From positions 186,001 to 250,000 of the forward strand of contig JAVKDD010000011.1 in assembly GCA_040222455.1 (NCBI GenBank): a stretch of DNA of 64,000 bases, written 5' to 3'. The stretch's first letter is position 1; every line of letters starts with the position of its first letter. The translations under genes were made by a program, and so were the position numbers. The DNA comes from RHLJ01 sp040222455. GTDB lineage: Bacteria > Bacteroidota > Rhodothermia > Balneolales > Balneolaceae. The notes below the pieces were generated by a model, which searched no databases, had not been told where the DNA came from, and saw nothing but the letters and a program-made list of their open reading frames with translations. This document shows positions 18,721 through 27,213 of this stretch, one piece after another.

Positions 18721-19616
18721 TTTTCTTCTTTTTTCGTCAATGGGTATTTCTTAAAATAGTCTGATGATTTCTTGGTCAAGCTTTCCTCAATTTCATGTCG
18801 GTCAAAAGTTTTTACTGTTTTGTTGGAATGTCTTATGTCGTAGGTTTTAACTCCTGTTTTGTCTTCATACTCCAAAGCCAAAAAGCATATCGAGCGTTTG
18901 TGCATTTCTCTCTCAGCACTTTCAAAGTCATAAAATGAACTGTCCTTATGTTGTTTATTGAAGAAGCTTGCAAATTCAACCTTGTTCAAATTGTAAGGTC
19001 TGTTTTTATGCGGAATTTCAATTCTATTAACAGGAAGTCGGTTTGTTTGTAATACCTGATAGCCCGAAAATATCTTTCTCTTACTGGATGAAACATTTTT
19101 CTTGTCAAGCGGTTGGGTCGTATCCACAAATTCCTTTGTCATGTCATTAACGAGAAAGTTAAAACGCTGTGTATCCAAAAATTCAAGTGTTAAATCATTA
19201 TAGAAATATTCAAATTCCACTGTCTCAACGGATGTAACTTTCTTTTTCCTTTCAAGGAATGAAACTCCATCATGCGTGATTTCATATTTCGTATCGTTGC
19301 TAGTTGGAGTTTCATCCAATAGTCCGTTCTTGATTAAAAAATGGAATTGTGAAACAACAAATGAATTTATTTCCACTCCTAAAAATTTACATACATCTGA
19401 GTGTTTTGCAAACCCGCTTTGAATTGTCTGTAAGATGATTTTACTAAATCGGTCTAATTCAATGTCCTTTTCTACAACCACATTTTGGCGGCAAAACCAA
19501 AATGGTAAGTAAATCTCGAAAATATCCTTCAACTCATAGTCAGGTTTATGGTTGTCTTTGAACATTTTGTATTGCTCGTGAAATTTTCGCCTGTGTATTT
19601 TTTGTTCTTGGCTCAT
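18693..19616 (-). CDS. Unrecognised winged-helix-like partner of the helicase
   Basis: A 307-residue protein that I do not recognise. Residues ~50-125 look like a winged helix-turn-helix: 'FSKIILQTIQSGFAKHSDVCKFLGVEINSFVVSQFHFLIKNGLL' followed by a wing ending 'YEITHDGVSFLERKKK'. The rest is mixed alpha/beta, rich in charged residues and without a signal or membrane segment. The Lys-rich C-terminus is encoded by the attC site. Its ATG overlaps the helicase stop (ATGA), so the two are translationally coupled and probably act together. A DNA- or protein-binding accessory role is inferred. Confidence 0.6.
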   Translation of the reverse strand: MSQEQKIHRRKFHEQYKMFKDNHKPDYELKDIFEIYLPFWFCRQNVVVEKDIELDRFSKIILQTIQSGFAKHSDVCKFLGVEINSFVVSQFHFLIKNGLLDETPTSNDTKYEITHDGVSFLERKKKVTSVETVEFEYFYNDLTLEFLDTQRFNFLVNDMTKEFVDTTQPLDKKNVSSSKRKIFSGYQVLQTNRLPVNRIEIPHKNRPYNLNKVEFASFFNKQHKDSSFYDFESAEREMHKRSICFLALEYEDKTGVKTYDIRHSNKTVKTFDRHEIEESLTKKSSDYFKKYPLTKKEEKPITKAKKT

Positions 19617-22600
19617 TGGAACATTTCGTTTAAGCTGTGAACAATTACACCTTGTCTATCAAGTTCCTGAACGATTTCCCTTAGTTTGAATTCTTTGAAT
19701 TTACCACTTGGATTTAATGTAGCTCTTTTCAAAATATACTCGCTGTCGCCAACAACAATCAACAACCGTTTCACTCTTGAAAAGGCAACATTTATTCTGC
19801 GGTAATCATCAAGGAAACCGATTGAACTTTTGCCTTTGCTGCTTTTGACAATATCGTAGATGATTATATCTCTTTCCGCTCCTTGAAATTTATCAACTGT
19901 GTTTATCTCAATTAAAGGTTCTTCTTTGCCTTCCACATTGGCTGTTACAAAGTTTTTAAATTGAAGTAAATCAATACCCTCTTGCAGTGAATTTACTTGT
20001 CCCCTATAACCTGCGATAATCCCAATAGTTAAAGGTTCATCGCGAGATAAATTATCAGGATAGCGTTTGTCGAGCTCTTCCAGAATTTCTTGAATGGCTT
20101 TTTTATTGGCTGTATTTTTCCTGTTAAACTTGTTATTGTTATCGTTAGGGTTCTCTTGATTTGATGTGCTAATAAAAACAACTGAATTAGGAACTTCAAT
20201 TTCACGGTTTCTAACTGCGTCTAATATTCTGACATTTGGTTGCCTAAAAGTTAGTCCGTGAGATTTTTCCGTGTCAAATTCCGAAAGAATATTTGTGTCA
20301 GGATTTTTGAGTTTTTCGTTATAAAAAAAACGTGAAATCAAATTGCCAATTTGCCTTGGCATTCGGTATTGAATGTCAAGCATCTTTATATTCCCCTGCA
20401 AATTGGGATTTGCTTCAAATTCTAAAATCAGCTTTTCAAATAGACTTTCTCCAAATTCTTTTTCAATATCCAGCCCATTGTCCTCTAATTTATCCCTCAC
20501 TTTTTGCTTCACGGCATCCTCTCTTGTAATCACTGGTGGAAGTTGTTTATGGTCGCCAATAAGAATGATGTTTTGACCCATATTGATAGGGACAAGATTT
20601 TCGGCAGGTGTAGCCTTACTGCTTTCATCCATTATCACATAGTCAAAGTGAAAATTAATTTTGCTGTATTGACTACTTGCAATATGAATGCAAGTTGCTC
20701 CAATTACGTTTACCGATTTCACGAAAGCTGTTCGCAAGTCAATTTCATTGCTGCCATCATTCAGCATTGATTTTTTCTTATCTCCTTCGTCCGTGTCGGC
20801 ATTTGCAAGAAAAGCAAACCAATTTTTCTGAATTTTCTTTAATTGCTGAAAATTTTTGCCCAATTTTTCATTGAATATGTTATCCGCTTCTTTGATGCTA
20901 TTCGCATTTTCAAAAAGCCCTTTGACATAATTATTTTGCCATCTCAACTGCTTTGTAAATTCTCCGAAGGCATTTTTGCTTCCTTTATCGATGTTTGAGT
21001 AAGAATTGTAAAATTCAACTAAGGCTTTGTCCTTAGCTTTCTCTTGAAAATGGTGCTGGAAGAAATGCTCTGATTTTTCATGTGTTTCCTTCACCCAATA
21101 TTTGAGTTTACTTTGAAAGGAGTGTTTTTTAATCGTGCTGTTAATTCTATCCTCAGTTGCTGCTAAACGCATAAACAGAATACTTTCAGGCAGTCGTTCT
21201 AAAACATTATCAACCGCTAAATTTGATTGAGAAGTAACTAATATTTTGGCGTTACTGTTTTGTCGAATAATTTGCTGAATGAGTTCAACTATTACCGTTG
21301 TTTTTCCAGTTCCTGGCGGTCCTTGTATCAAATACACAGGTTTGTGATGTAGTGCTTCAAGCACCGCATCTCTTTGTGTGTCGTCAGTTTTCAGATAGGG
21401 GTTTATTACTTCATCCTTAAAACCGTCATAGTCAATATCAACTCTGTTTGGGGTAGGAACTCTTTCGGGTGTTGCGAGAATTCCGCATAACTCAGGATTT
21501 ACAATGTCTTTATTCTCAAATTTTTTGCAAGCCTCAACTTGTTTCTTGAATTGGCTTGTCTCCATTCTCACGTCCTGATGTAACTCGCCCTTTTCAGGAA
21601 TTTCATCAAGAGTAATCTTGGTGTCTTTAACTACCAGAAAACAATCTGTCGGATTGTAGTCCTGAACTTTACCGATGATTTTATCATCAATGAAAAGATT
21701 GATGTCATTGCGCTTTAGTTCCTTGAATTTGTCCCAACTTCTGAACTTGTCAGTAAGCTGAAATCTGATATTTGTCCGATTGTTCTTGCTTTCTTCTCTT
21801 TTAATGTAAACAGCTTTGAACGCTGTTTCTTCTATGAACTCTCTTTCTTGGTCAGGAAGCGTCTGCCATTTCTTTACTAATTTGTGCTTGGTTTTATTGA
21901 GTTCTGAAAGCGTATTAATTTGTTCCCATGCTTTGTGGAAGTATTGGAAGCAATTAAAATATATAAGTGGGTAATAATCGAAGTGGTATTCAGTTGTAAA
22001 ACCTTGTTGTACTGCTTTTTGAAATAGCCGATTTCTTACTCCTTGAACGGGAATAAAAATATGTCCTTCAGGATCAACGAAAAATCTACCGCTATAATTC
22101 TTAGTAGAGAACTGTCCTGTAATTTGCCCCTTGCCTTTTGATAACTTTTTGTCCAACAAAATGTAGCAAGAATTATTCATCTCATTTAAGGTCGGCTGAA
22201 ATGTTTCATACTCTTCTTGCCTCACAATTACTTTGATTGCGAGTTGTTCGTTCTTTTGGGTGAGGGTGGGTGGAACATTAACCTTTTCAAGTTCTTCGAG
22301 AATTTCTGAATACTTGGCAAAACGGCTTATCCGTTTTTCTGAAAGAGCTTTTGAAAAAATTTCTGTCAGAATTTCGTCTGGGTTTTCTTCTAAAATGCTT
22401 TCAAAAGATTTAAAAACAGAGTAAATATCAGATTGGAAATTGGGTCTTGCTCCCTCAACAACTTCTGGAGAAAGAAATTCGGTGGGCAGAAGGTTTTGGT
22501 GCTTGAATAACTCAAATAATCCAACAAAGCGAAGCATCGCTTCGTTTTGGTTATTCTTTATTGTTTCTTTTGAAATCACATAACCGAAACGATTTTGCCT

Positions 22601-22942
22601 TTTCAATTTATCAAGTCCTGACAGGATTGATTTAAGGGCTTTTAGGGTTGGATTGCGGATTGGTTCAAAGCCGTCTTTGTACTGATATACGATGTAGTAG
22701 TTTTTTGTTGATATATCAAAGTCGGCACTAAAAATCGTTTGTATGCCGTCAATCTCTTTGTTAACCAACGGTTGAATTTCATTTTTAAGAAGTCGGTCAA
22801 GCAGATTTTGGTAGTCCTTGTTTTCTTTGATTGTCAGAACCTCAAATTGTTGCCCGTCACTACTCTCCGCTAACCAAAGTGTCAGGTTGTCATTGAACTT
22901 TTTTAGTTCCTGGATAATATTGAGTTGTCCTATTGTTTCCAA
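19613..22942 (-). CDS. Pseudokinase-SF1 helicase fusion
   Basis: An 1109-residue protein. Residues ~1-235 follow a protein-kinase fold: a Lys39 in 'VLTIKE' where the VAIK lysine would be, an APE-like SPE near 156, and 'SDIYSVF' near 170. HRD and DFG are missing, so it is probably a pseudokinase. The C-terminal half is a UPF1/DNA2-type superfamily 1 helicase: Walker A GPPGTGKT near 540, DESS near 767, GDHKQLPP, 'QYRMPRQIG', 'VDKFQGAERD' near 1016 and 'RRINVAFSRVKR' near 1052. All ATPase motifs are intact. It is cytoplasmic and is the first gene of the 4.4-kb integron cassette, coupled to the gene at 18693. It resembles defence-island helicases but matches no system I can name. Confidence 0.82.
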   Translation of the reverse strand: METIGQLNIIQELKKFNDNLTLWLAESSDGQQFEVLTIKENKDYQNLLDRLLKNEIQPLVNKEIDGIQTIFSADFDISTKNYYIVYQYKDGFEPIRNPTLKALKSILSGLDKLKRQNRFGYVISKETIKNNQNEAMLRFVGLFELFKHQNLLPTEFLSPEVVEGARPNFQSDIYSVFKSFESILEENPDEILTEIFSKALSEKRISRFAKYSEILEELEKVNVPPTLTQKNEQLAIKVIVRQEEYETFQPTLNEMNNSCYILLDKKLSKGKGQITGQFSTKNYSGRFFVDPEGHIFIPVQGVRNRLFQKAVQQGFTTEYHFDYYPLIYFNCFQYFHKAWEQINTLSELNKTKHKLVKKWQTLPDQEREFIEETAFKAVYIKREESKNNRTNIRFQLTDKFRSWDKFKELKRNDINLFIDDKIIGKVQDYNPTDCFLVVKDTKITLDEIPEKGELHQDVRMETSQFKKQVEACKKFENKDIVNPELCGILATPERVPTPNRVDIDYDGFKDEVINPYLKTDDTQRDAVLEALHHKPVYLIQGPPGTGKTTVIVELIQQIIRQNSNAKILVTSQSNLAVDNVLERLPESILFMRLAATEDRINSTIKKHSFQSKLKYWVKETHEKSEHFFQHHFQEKAKDKALVEFYNSYSNIDKGSKNAFGEFTKQLRWQNNYVKGLFENANSIKEADNIFNEKLGKNFQQLKKIQKNWFAFLANADTDEGDKKKSMLNDGSNEIDLRTAFVKSVNVIGATCIHIASSQYSKINFHFDYVIMDESSKATPAENLVPINMGQNIILIGDHKQLPPVITREDAVKQKVRDKLEDNGLDIEKEFGESLFEKLILEFEANPNLQGNIKMLDIQYRMPRQIGNLISRFFYNEKLKNPDTNILSEFDTEKSHGLTFRQPNVRILDAVRNREIEVPNSVVFISTSNQENPNDNNNKFNRKNTANKKAIQEILEELDKRYPDNLSRDEPLTIGIIAGYRGQVNSLQEGIDLLQFKNFVTANVEGKEEPLIEINTVDKFQGAERDIIIYDIVKSSKGKSSIGFLDDYRRINVAFSRVKRLLIVVGDSEYILKRATLNPSGKFKEFKLREIVQELDRQGVIVHSLNEMFQ

Positions 22943-22973
22943 AGCTCATTTAATGTTGCTGTGTCCTTTTTTT

Positions 22974-23040
22974 GAATTGCCGACGGTTTAGCTATGCGCA
23001 GTGTCCCGAAGGGCATTGCGTATAGGTTTTGTTAGCCAGC
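22974..23040 (-). other. attC-like recombination site 2
   Basis: On the + strand: GAATTGCCGAC, then GGTTTA, GCTATGCGCAGTG, CCCGAAGGGCATTGCGTATAG, GTTTT, GTTAGCCAGC (23031-23040). The arms GCTATGCGCA and TGCGTATAG pair as an imperfect palindrome. From the GAC/AAC junction to GTT, 50 bp match site 4 with a single difference. GTTAGCCAGC is the exact reverse complement of the GCTGGCTAAC at 25028-25037, the other end of the same cassette. The left outer end (GAC instead of AAC) deviates from consensus. The stop codon of the AAA-TOPRIM gene lies inside the site. Confidence 0.8.
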
Positions 23041-25011
23041 GTTTACTATTTTATCAATCATTTCAACTGTGTCTTTATGCACCATTGGGAAGCATTTTGC
23101 GGAGATTATTGTGAGCTCTTTTTGAAGCTGTCCTTCATTACGAAACTTTTGTAAAGCAATAAATGCTTCCTTGAGTTTTACTTCCAGGTCATGTCCTTGG
23201 AATTCTAAATACCATTCTGGAATTAATACTTTAATCCCATGATAGTAATCAACTTCGCGCTTAGCATCCTGCAGTTCTTGCGATACATTGAACTTCTCAT
23301 AGTAAGTCTGAAAGAACCAATCGATAGATTTTTGTAATAGCTCTTGATCCAGACCAAGAGTGTATTCATTAAAGGATACATCTAACCCAAGTGTGTTACG
23401 AACCCCCATAGCATCCATTTCGAGAAATAAAATCATTAGAAAAGCGGGGTCATATACATAGCTTTCTATGTTATAACGAGAGTTTTCCCCATGGACAAAA
23501 ATAGTTTCAGTCGAAGTATTTGATAAGTCCCAATCTATAACACCAAAGCAAGTTGTGTTATCAGATTTTCGAATCTCCGTAACCACGTCTATAACTTGTT
23601 GACAATTGCCCTTTCCATATCCATTAGAGATAAAGTAAAGTTTGAATGGGTAGTCTTTTTCTTGATTTAACCGATCGAACATTGTCTGGTAATAGTATCT
23701 GTCTGTTGGACTTTCTACAAAAATCTGCTTATGATTCTTATAATCTATACTGAGAGTAGGGATAAAACTGGTAAGAATTTTTAAAGCTTCATCTTTAGAT
23801 ATTTTAATTAAAGAAGAGTCATCCCCATTTTTTAATTGATATATCTGATTCTCTGATGCTAGTGCAATTGTTGATGGACTATGGGTGCTTAACATTACCC
23901 TTATCCCATATTTGATAACAAACGTGTCATTGAGTACATCCAATAAAAGTTTAGACATTTCAGGATGCAGATGTGCGTCTGGTTCATCAAGTATTAGCAA
24001 CTCAGGGAAGCTCAGTTTTTCCTGATAATATTCACTAGTGAATAGTTTTAGGATTAGCCCAATAATAACTTTTTCACCAGAAGAAAGATCATTAAAAGGA
24101 ATTAACTGGTCAGTAGATTTCTTGTAGATATTGAAATCTATTGGCGCTTCAATTGTAAAATCTCTTTTCTCAATTCCTTTGAAATGAAAATCAATATCAT
24201 GCCTTTCTAGGATTCCGTTAAATAGTAGCCAAGGAGGTGTATTATTGTTAACAAATTCCTCATCTGAAATAGAGTTATTTTCTTCTCCTTCTTCTTTTTT
24301 ATAGAAATAATCTTTTCGATTTAAGTCCCTGCGTTTCGCGTAGTTGTAAAAAATCAATTCGACCTTTGATGAAAATAAGTCGTTTATGTCTATTAGATGT
24401 TCTTGAAGAGGGGTATTGTAAAAATCAGCGTCTGACAATTCTGACTCTGACTTTCCTGTGTGAGAACAAATTTCCTCGATGAACTTGAAAAGTCCCGCGT
24501 TTTGAGGAGTAAATATTTGACGGATGCTATTTCTTTCCGTTTTCCACGTGACTTCTGACTTATCAATCAAAGGAGTTTGATGTATTTCAGAATAAACTTT
24601 TGAAAGTAAATCTTTGTAATCATCATCCTCAGTTATAAGTGACCTTCTGTTTGCATCATATACCTGAGACTGATAATTATTGTCGATTACATATTTTATG
24701 AGTTCTTTAGAAGTTAAGGAGAGTCCTTTATATAAATCTAGATTCTTTTTAACAATAGCTTTCCACTGATCATGACCAATCTGAGTGGAATTCTCTTTTA
24801 TTATTCCTTCAGCTTGAATCTTAGTGAAGTTTGGATCAGTTTCGAACCTTATAGCAGTCACAGTCGGATCATTTTTTGCCTTTTTACCGATTAAATCTAG
24901 TAACTGTGATTTACCGCTACCATTTTTACCAGTTATGATTGTCAGATCATTTAACAATTCACTTTCAAATGGTTTTAATGATTTGTGTTCATCTAATAAT
25001 TTAATGATCAT
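23032..25011 (-). CDS. AAA ATPase-TOPRIM fusion (PARIS/OLD-like)
   Basis: A 659-residue protein. The N-terminal part is an ABC/AAA15-type ATPase: Walker A GKNGSGKS at 28-35, the signature 'LSSGEKVIIGL' near 302, Walker B 'LLILDEPDAHLHPE' near 334 and an H-loop 'STHSPS' near 374. From ~425 follows a TOPRIM-like, DUF4435-type domain: acidic 'FVESPTDRYYYQ', then 'GVIDWDLSN' near 490 and 'YNIESYV' before a helical end. ATPase plus TOPRIM nuclease in one chain is the layout of OLD nucleases and of fused PARIS (AriA-AriB) anti-phage proteins. The gene fills a whole 2.05-kb cassette; its last codons and TAA lie in attC site 2. Defence function is inferred. Confidence 0.75.
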   Translation of the reverse strand: MIIKLLDEHKSLKPFESELLNDLTIITGKNGSGKSQLLDLIGKKAKNDPTVTAIRFETDPNFTKIQAEGIIKENSTQIGHDQWKAIVKKNLDLYKGLSLTSKELIKYVIDNNYQSQVYDANRRSLITEDDDYKDLLSKVYSEIHQTPLIDKSEVTWKTERNSIRQIFTPQNAGLFKFIEEICSHTGKSESELSDADFYNTPLQEHLIDINDLFSSKVELIFYNYAKRRDLNRKDYFYKKEEGEENNSISDEEFVNNNTPPWLLFNGILERHDIDFHFKGIEKRDFTIEAPIDFNIYKKSTDQLIPFNDLSSGEKVIIGLILKLFTSEYYQEKLSFPELLILDEPDAHLHPEMSKLLLDVLNDTFVIKYGIRVMLSTHSPSTIALASENQIYQLKNGDDSSLIKISKDEALKILTSFIPTLSIDYKNHKQIFVESPTDRYYYQTMFDRLNQEKDYPFKLYFISNGYGKGNCQQVIDVVTEIRKSDNTTCFGVIDWDLSNTSTETIFVHGENSRYNIESYVYDPAFLMILFLEMDAMGVRNTLGLDVSFNEYTLGLDQELLQKSIDWFFQTYYEKFNVSQELQDAKREVDYYHGIKVLIPEWYLEFQGHDLEVKLKEAFIALQKFRNEGQLQKELTIISAKCFPMVHKDTVEMIDKIVNAG

Positions 25012-25027
25012 TTATTATCTTTTTAAT

Positions 25028-25093
25028 GCTGGCTAACGCTACGCTATGAAACGTGTCCCGAAGGGCATGTTTTTATAGCGATTGTTATAGGGC
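25028..25093 (-). other. attC-like recombination site 3
   Basis: On the + strand: GCTGGCTAAC (25028-25037), GCTAC, GCTATGAAACGTG, CCCGAAGGGC, ATGTTTTTATAGC, GATT, GTTATAGGGC (25084-25093). The arms GCTATGAAAC and GTTTTTATAGC pair with one extra base, and the central CCCGAAGGG is shared with sites 2 and 4. The outer ends are exact inverted complements of the far ends of the two adjoining cassettes: GTTAGCCAGC at 23031, and GCCCTATAAC at 26713. This is the pattern expected of integron cassettes. Confidence 0.82.
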
Positions 25094-25105
25094 GTCTTTC
25101 TTTTT

Positions 25106-25789
25106 TTATTCACGTATTTCTTCTCTTAGTGGCAAAACGTCTTTGGGAATATCTGCAATTGAATTCACTGTTTTATACTCAGTTTCAAATGTTCCTTCAT
25201 ATCCGAATAATTTCCCCCAAGTTTTGTTACTCACCACAACTGATATTTTAAATTTCTGCTCTTTATCGTCAAACCATTCACAAACATTTGCTTCTCCTGA
25301 GAACAACATCGGGAACTTAAAGTCCAAAAACCCTTCATAAAATCTCTGTTCTCCTGACCGAAGTTTTATTCCACCGTTTTCTGCAACGGTCATTTCGATG
25401 TCCACTGCAAGATGCTGGTGTGTTCCCAAATAGTCGACAATCCGTTTTCTTTTCTCGCTATAAATCATTGTTGCGTCGAATCTGCGAACACGTTTTGGAA
25501 ATTGATATTTACGAACCCAAGTAACTGTTTCTCTTCCAAATTTGTCTTTGTAAGCGTAGTTTTCAATTGTAAAAGGGATATCTTTTCCTTTCTGAGGAAA
25601 CATAATGTTTCTCCACGTTCCTATGTACAGAAATGGCAAAGTATATGGTTTTCCATACCAAACACTTTGCATAACTCCTTTTCCAACGGAGGCAATTTTG
25701 TCATTGCTATTAAAGCCAAATCGTTTTTGAATCTGCGGATGAAGTCTGTCAAAGTCCGTACCTAAAACTTGTTGGTATATTGATTTCAT
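25106..25789 (-). CDS. DUF4166 domain protein
   Basis: A 227-residue protein recognised as DUF4166-like from 'LHPQIQKRFGF' near the N-terminus, the 'GVMQSVWYGKPYTLPFLYIG' segment, and the repeated aromatic beta-rich body. An upstream in-frame ATG at 25810 exists. However, the ATG at 25789 overlaps the preceding stop as TAATG and is preferred because it indicates translational coupling. There is no signal peptide. DUF4166 proteins commonly accompany DoxX-like membrane proteins, as here. Function is unknown. It is the second gene of the third cassette. Confidence 0.7.
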   Translation of the reverse strand: MKSIYQQVLGTDFDRLHPQIQKRFGFNSNDKIASVGKGVMQSVWYGKPYTLPFLYIGTWRNIMFPQKGKDIPFTIENYAYKDKFGRETVTWVRKYQFPKRVRRFDATMIYSEKRKRIVDYLGTHQHLAVDIEMTVAENGGIKLRSGEQRFYEGFLDFKFPMLFSGEANVCEWFDDKEQKFKISVVVSNKTWGKLFGYEGTFETEYKTVNSIADIPKDVLPLREEIRE

Positions 25790-26691
25790 TATTTCTGTTT
25801 GGTAATGCAATTAGATGCCTTTGGCAAATAGCTGAAATTTAAAATTGCTATTACAGAAAGAGCTATCATCGATATGTTCAGGGAAAATGGGTTAAATGGA
25901 AGTGTGAAAACCATAAGGTCGCTAAAAATTGCTCCAAATGATAGAAAGAGCAAAGCCAAGATGTTCAGATATTGAAGTGGTTTTCTTTGAATTAAGATTA
26001 AAGCAATTCCAAAAGCAATTTCTGCTATTCCGATAATGGTCAAAATATTTTCTTCGTACCCATTGAACAATCCCGATTGTTTTAATATTTCAATTTCTCC
26101 CGTATCAGTGAAAAGAATTTTTGGAATCAGTCCCTGATAAATCCAAATGATTCCTAGAGCTAAATTTATTAGGAAAACTGATAATTGAGCAGTTATCGCT
26201 TGTTTTGGTTTAAGTCCTTTTTCAATCCAATTTTTCAAGCAATCAAAACTCCAAGCGGTTGCCCAAATCATTAATGGTCTGAAAAGATACTTGTCAATCA
26301 GTTTTCCGAAAAGTCCCCAGCGCGTTTCATAGTCATAGCCTGTAAAGAATTTTATTCCGTCTGTTTCTGGAACATATTTCCAATATCCTGAACCTTGTTT
26401 GATTATTGAAATTACACCGTCTGATGAAAACTTTAAGACTGATGTACTTTCCCCGTTGTCTTTGGTTTTGGTTGCAACACTTTCTCCGATTCCATTTACC
26501 TTAATTCCAAATCCAATTTTTGTCGAGTACAGAAACTCTTGTGGGTCTGTCGGGTCGTTTTTTGGTAAGTACGATATTTCGGAAAACCTTAAATCCCATT
26601 CTTGATGCAATGACGGTTCTTGCGTTTTTGTCCACAGCTCGTCTAAGTCACATTTAATTTTGGTTTCAATATATAGTGGTTTTCTCTTCAA
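25789..26691 (-). CDS. SRPBCC + DoxX-like membrane protein
   Basis: A 300-residue two-part protein. Residues ~1-150 resemble an SRPBCC (START-like) ligand-binding domain: 'YIETKIKCDLDELWTKTQEPSLHQEWDLRF' at the start, and a long amphipathic helix near 'LIDKYLFRPLMIWATAWSFDCLKNWIEKG'. Residues ~160-290 carry four hydrophobic segments of the DoxX-like family. It is coupled to the DUF4166 gene through TAATG. Together they form a two-gene cassette between attC sites 3 and 4. A membrane or lipid-related role is likely, but nothing more can be said. Confidence 0.7.
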   Translation of the reverse strand: MKRKPLYIETKIKCDLDELWTKTQEPSLHQEWDLRFSEISYLPKNDPTDPQEFLYSTKIGFGIKVNGIGESVATKTKDNGESTSVLKFSSDGVISIIKQGSGYWKYVPETDGIKFFTGYDYETRWGLFGKLIDKYLFRPLMIWATAWSFDCLKNWIEKGLKPKQAITAQLSVFLINLALGIIWIYQGLIPKILFTDTGEIEILKQSGLFNGYEENILTIIGIAEIAFGIALILIQRKPLQYLNILALLFLSFGAIFSDLMVFTLPFNPFSLNISMIALSVIAILNFSYLPKASNCITKQK

Positions 26692-26712
26692 ATGTTGGTT
26701 GTCTTTTTAAAT

Positions 26713-26779
26713 GCCCTATAACGGTTTGGCTATGCGCAGTGTCCCGAAGGGCATTGCGTATAGGTTTTGTTGTGTGTAG
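26713..26779 (-). other. attC-like recombination site 4
   Basis: On the + strand: GCCCTATAAC (26713-26722), GGTTTG, GCTATGCGCAGTG, CCCGAAGGGC, ATTGCGTATAG, GTTTT, GTTGTGTGTAG (26769-26779). It is almost identical to site 2 in the middle. GCCCTATAAC is the exact complement of GTTATAGGGC at site 3. GTTGTGTGTA is the exact complement of TACACACAAC at 27215-27224. The spacing (outer box, 5-6 nt, arm, loop, arm, 4-5 nt, outer box) is the attC layout. Confidence 0.85.
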
Positions 26780-26782
26780 TTT

Positions 26783-27205
26783 TTATTTATAAAAATCTTT
26801 TTCGCTCACTTTAATTGTGGTTAACTCAACTGTATGTCCATCAGGATCCTTTGTGTAAATAGAGTGAAAGTAATAATGGTCTTGAATATTAAATTCCAAA
26901 TTCAGTTCAGTGTATCTCTTTTTTGCTTTCTCAAAATTCTCGTTTGTTACATTGAAAGCAAAGTGGTCTATTTTCACATTTCTTGAGTTCAATTCAAGTT
27001 GAGTATCGGTAATTTTTGCTGGAAATAGAGCTATTCCTGATTTTCCAGAAAGTAGAAAAATTGGAAACTCTCCCCATTCTGGCAGCTGATATTTCTTTAG
27101 GCCAAGAACTTTTTGATACCATTCCGAAGATACATTCATGTCCATCACTCGAATAGCTACGTGGTCTAAAAATTCAATTGCTATTTCATTATCTATTTTC
27201 TTCAT
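26783..27205 (-). CDS. VOC-superfamily (glyoxalase/dioxygenase-like) protein
   Basis: A 140-residue single-chain vicinal-oxygen-chelate protein. The two beta-alpha-beta modules are clear: 'LDHVAIRVMDMNVSSEWYQKVLG' and 'IDHFAFNVTNENFEKAKKRY'. Metal-ligand positions are His15, His81 and Glu127 (in DGHTVELTT), so a metal site is likely retained. The substrate is unknown; relatives include glyoxalase, fosfomycin or bleomycin resistance proteins and dioxygenases. It is the first cassette, next to the presumed attI, where integron promoters give the strongest expression. Confidence 0.85.
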   Translation of the reverse strand: MKKIDNEIAIEFLDHVAIRVMDMNVSSEWYQKVLGLKKYQLPEWGEFPIFLLSGKSGIALFPAKITDTQLELNSRNVKIDHFAFNVTNENFEKAKKRYTELNLEFNIQDHYYFHSIYTKDPDGHTVELTTIKVSEKDFYK

Positions 27206-27213
27206 TTTTCAAA

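Noticed and set aside
22233..22424. Small + strand open frame inside the helicase gene
   Set aside because: It is antisense to a strongly supported coding region with no recognisable protein or ribosome-binding site; the same holds for other frames opposite or within real genes.
26783..27205. Fosfomycin or bleomycin resistance cassette
   Set aside because: VOC fold and metal ligands are clear but nothing specific to either resistance family was visible, so only the superfamily is stated.
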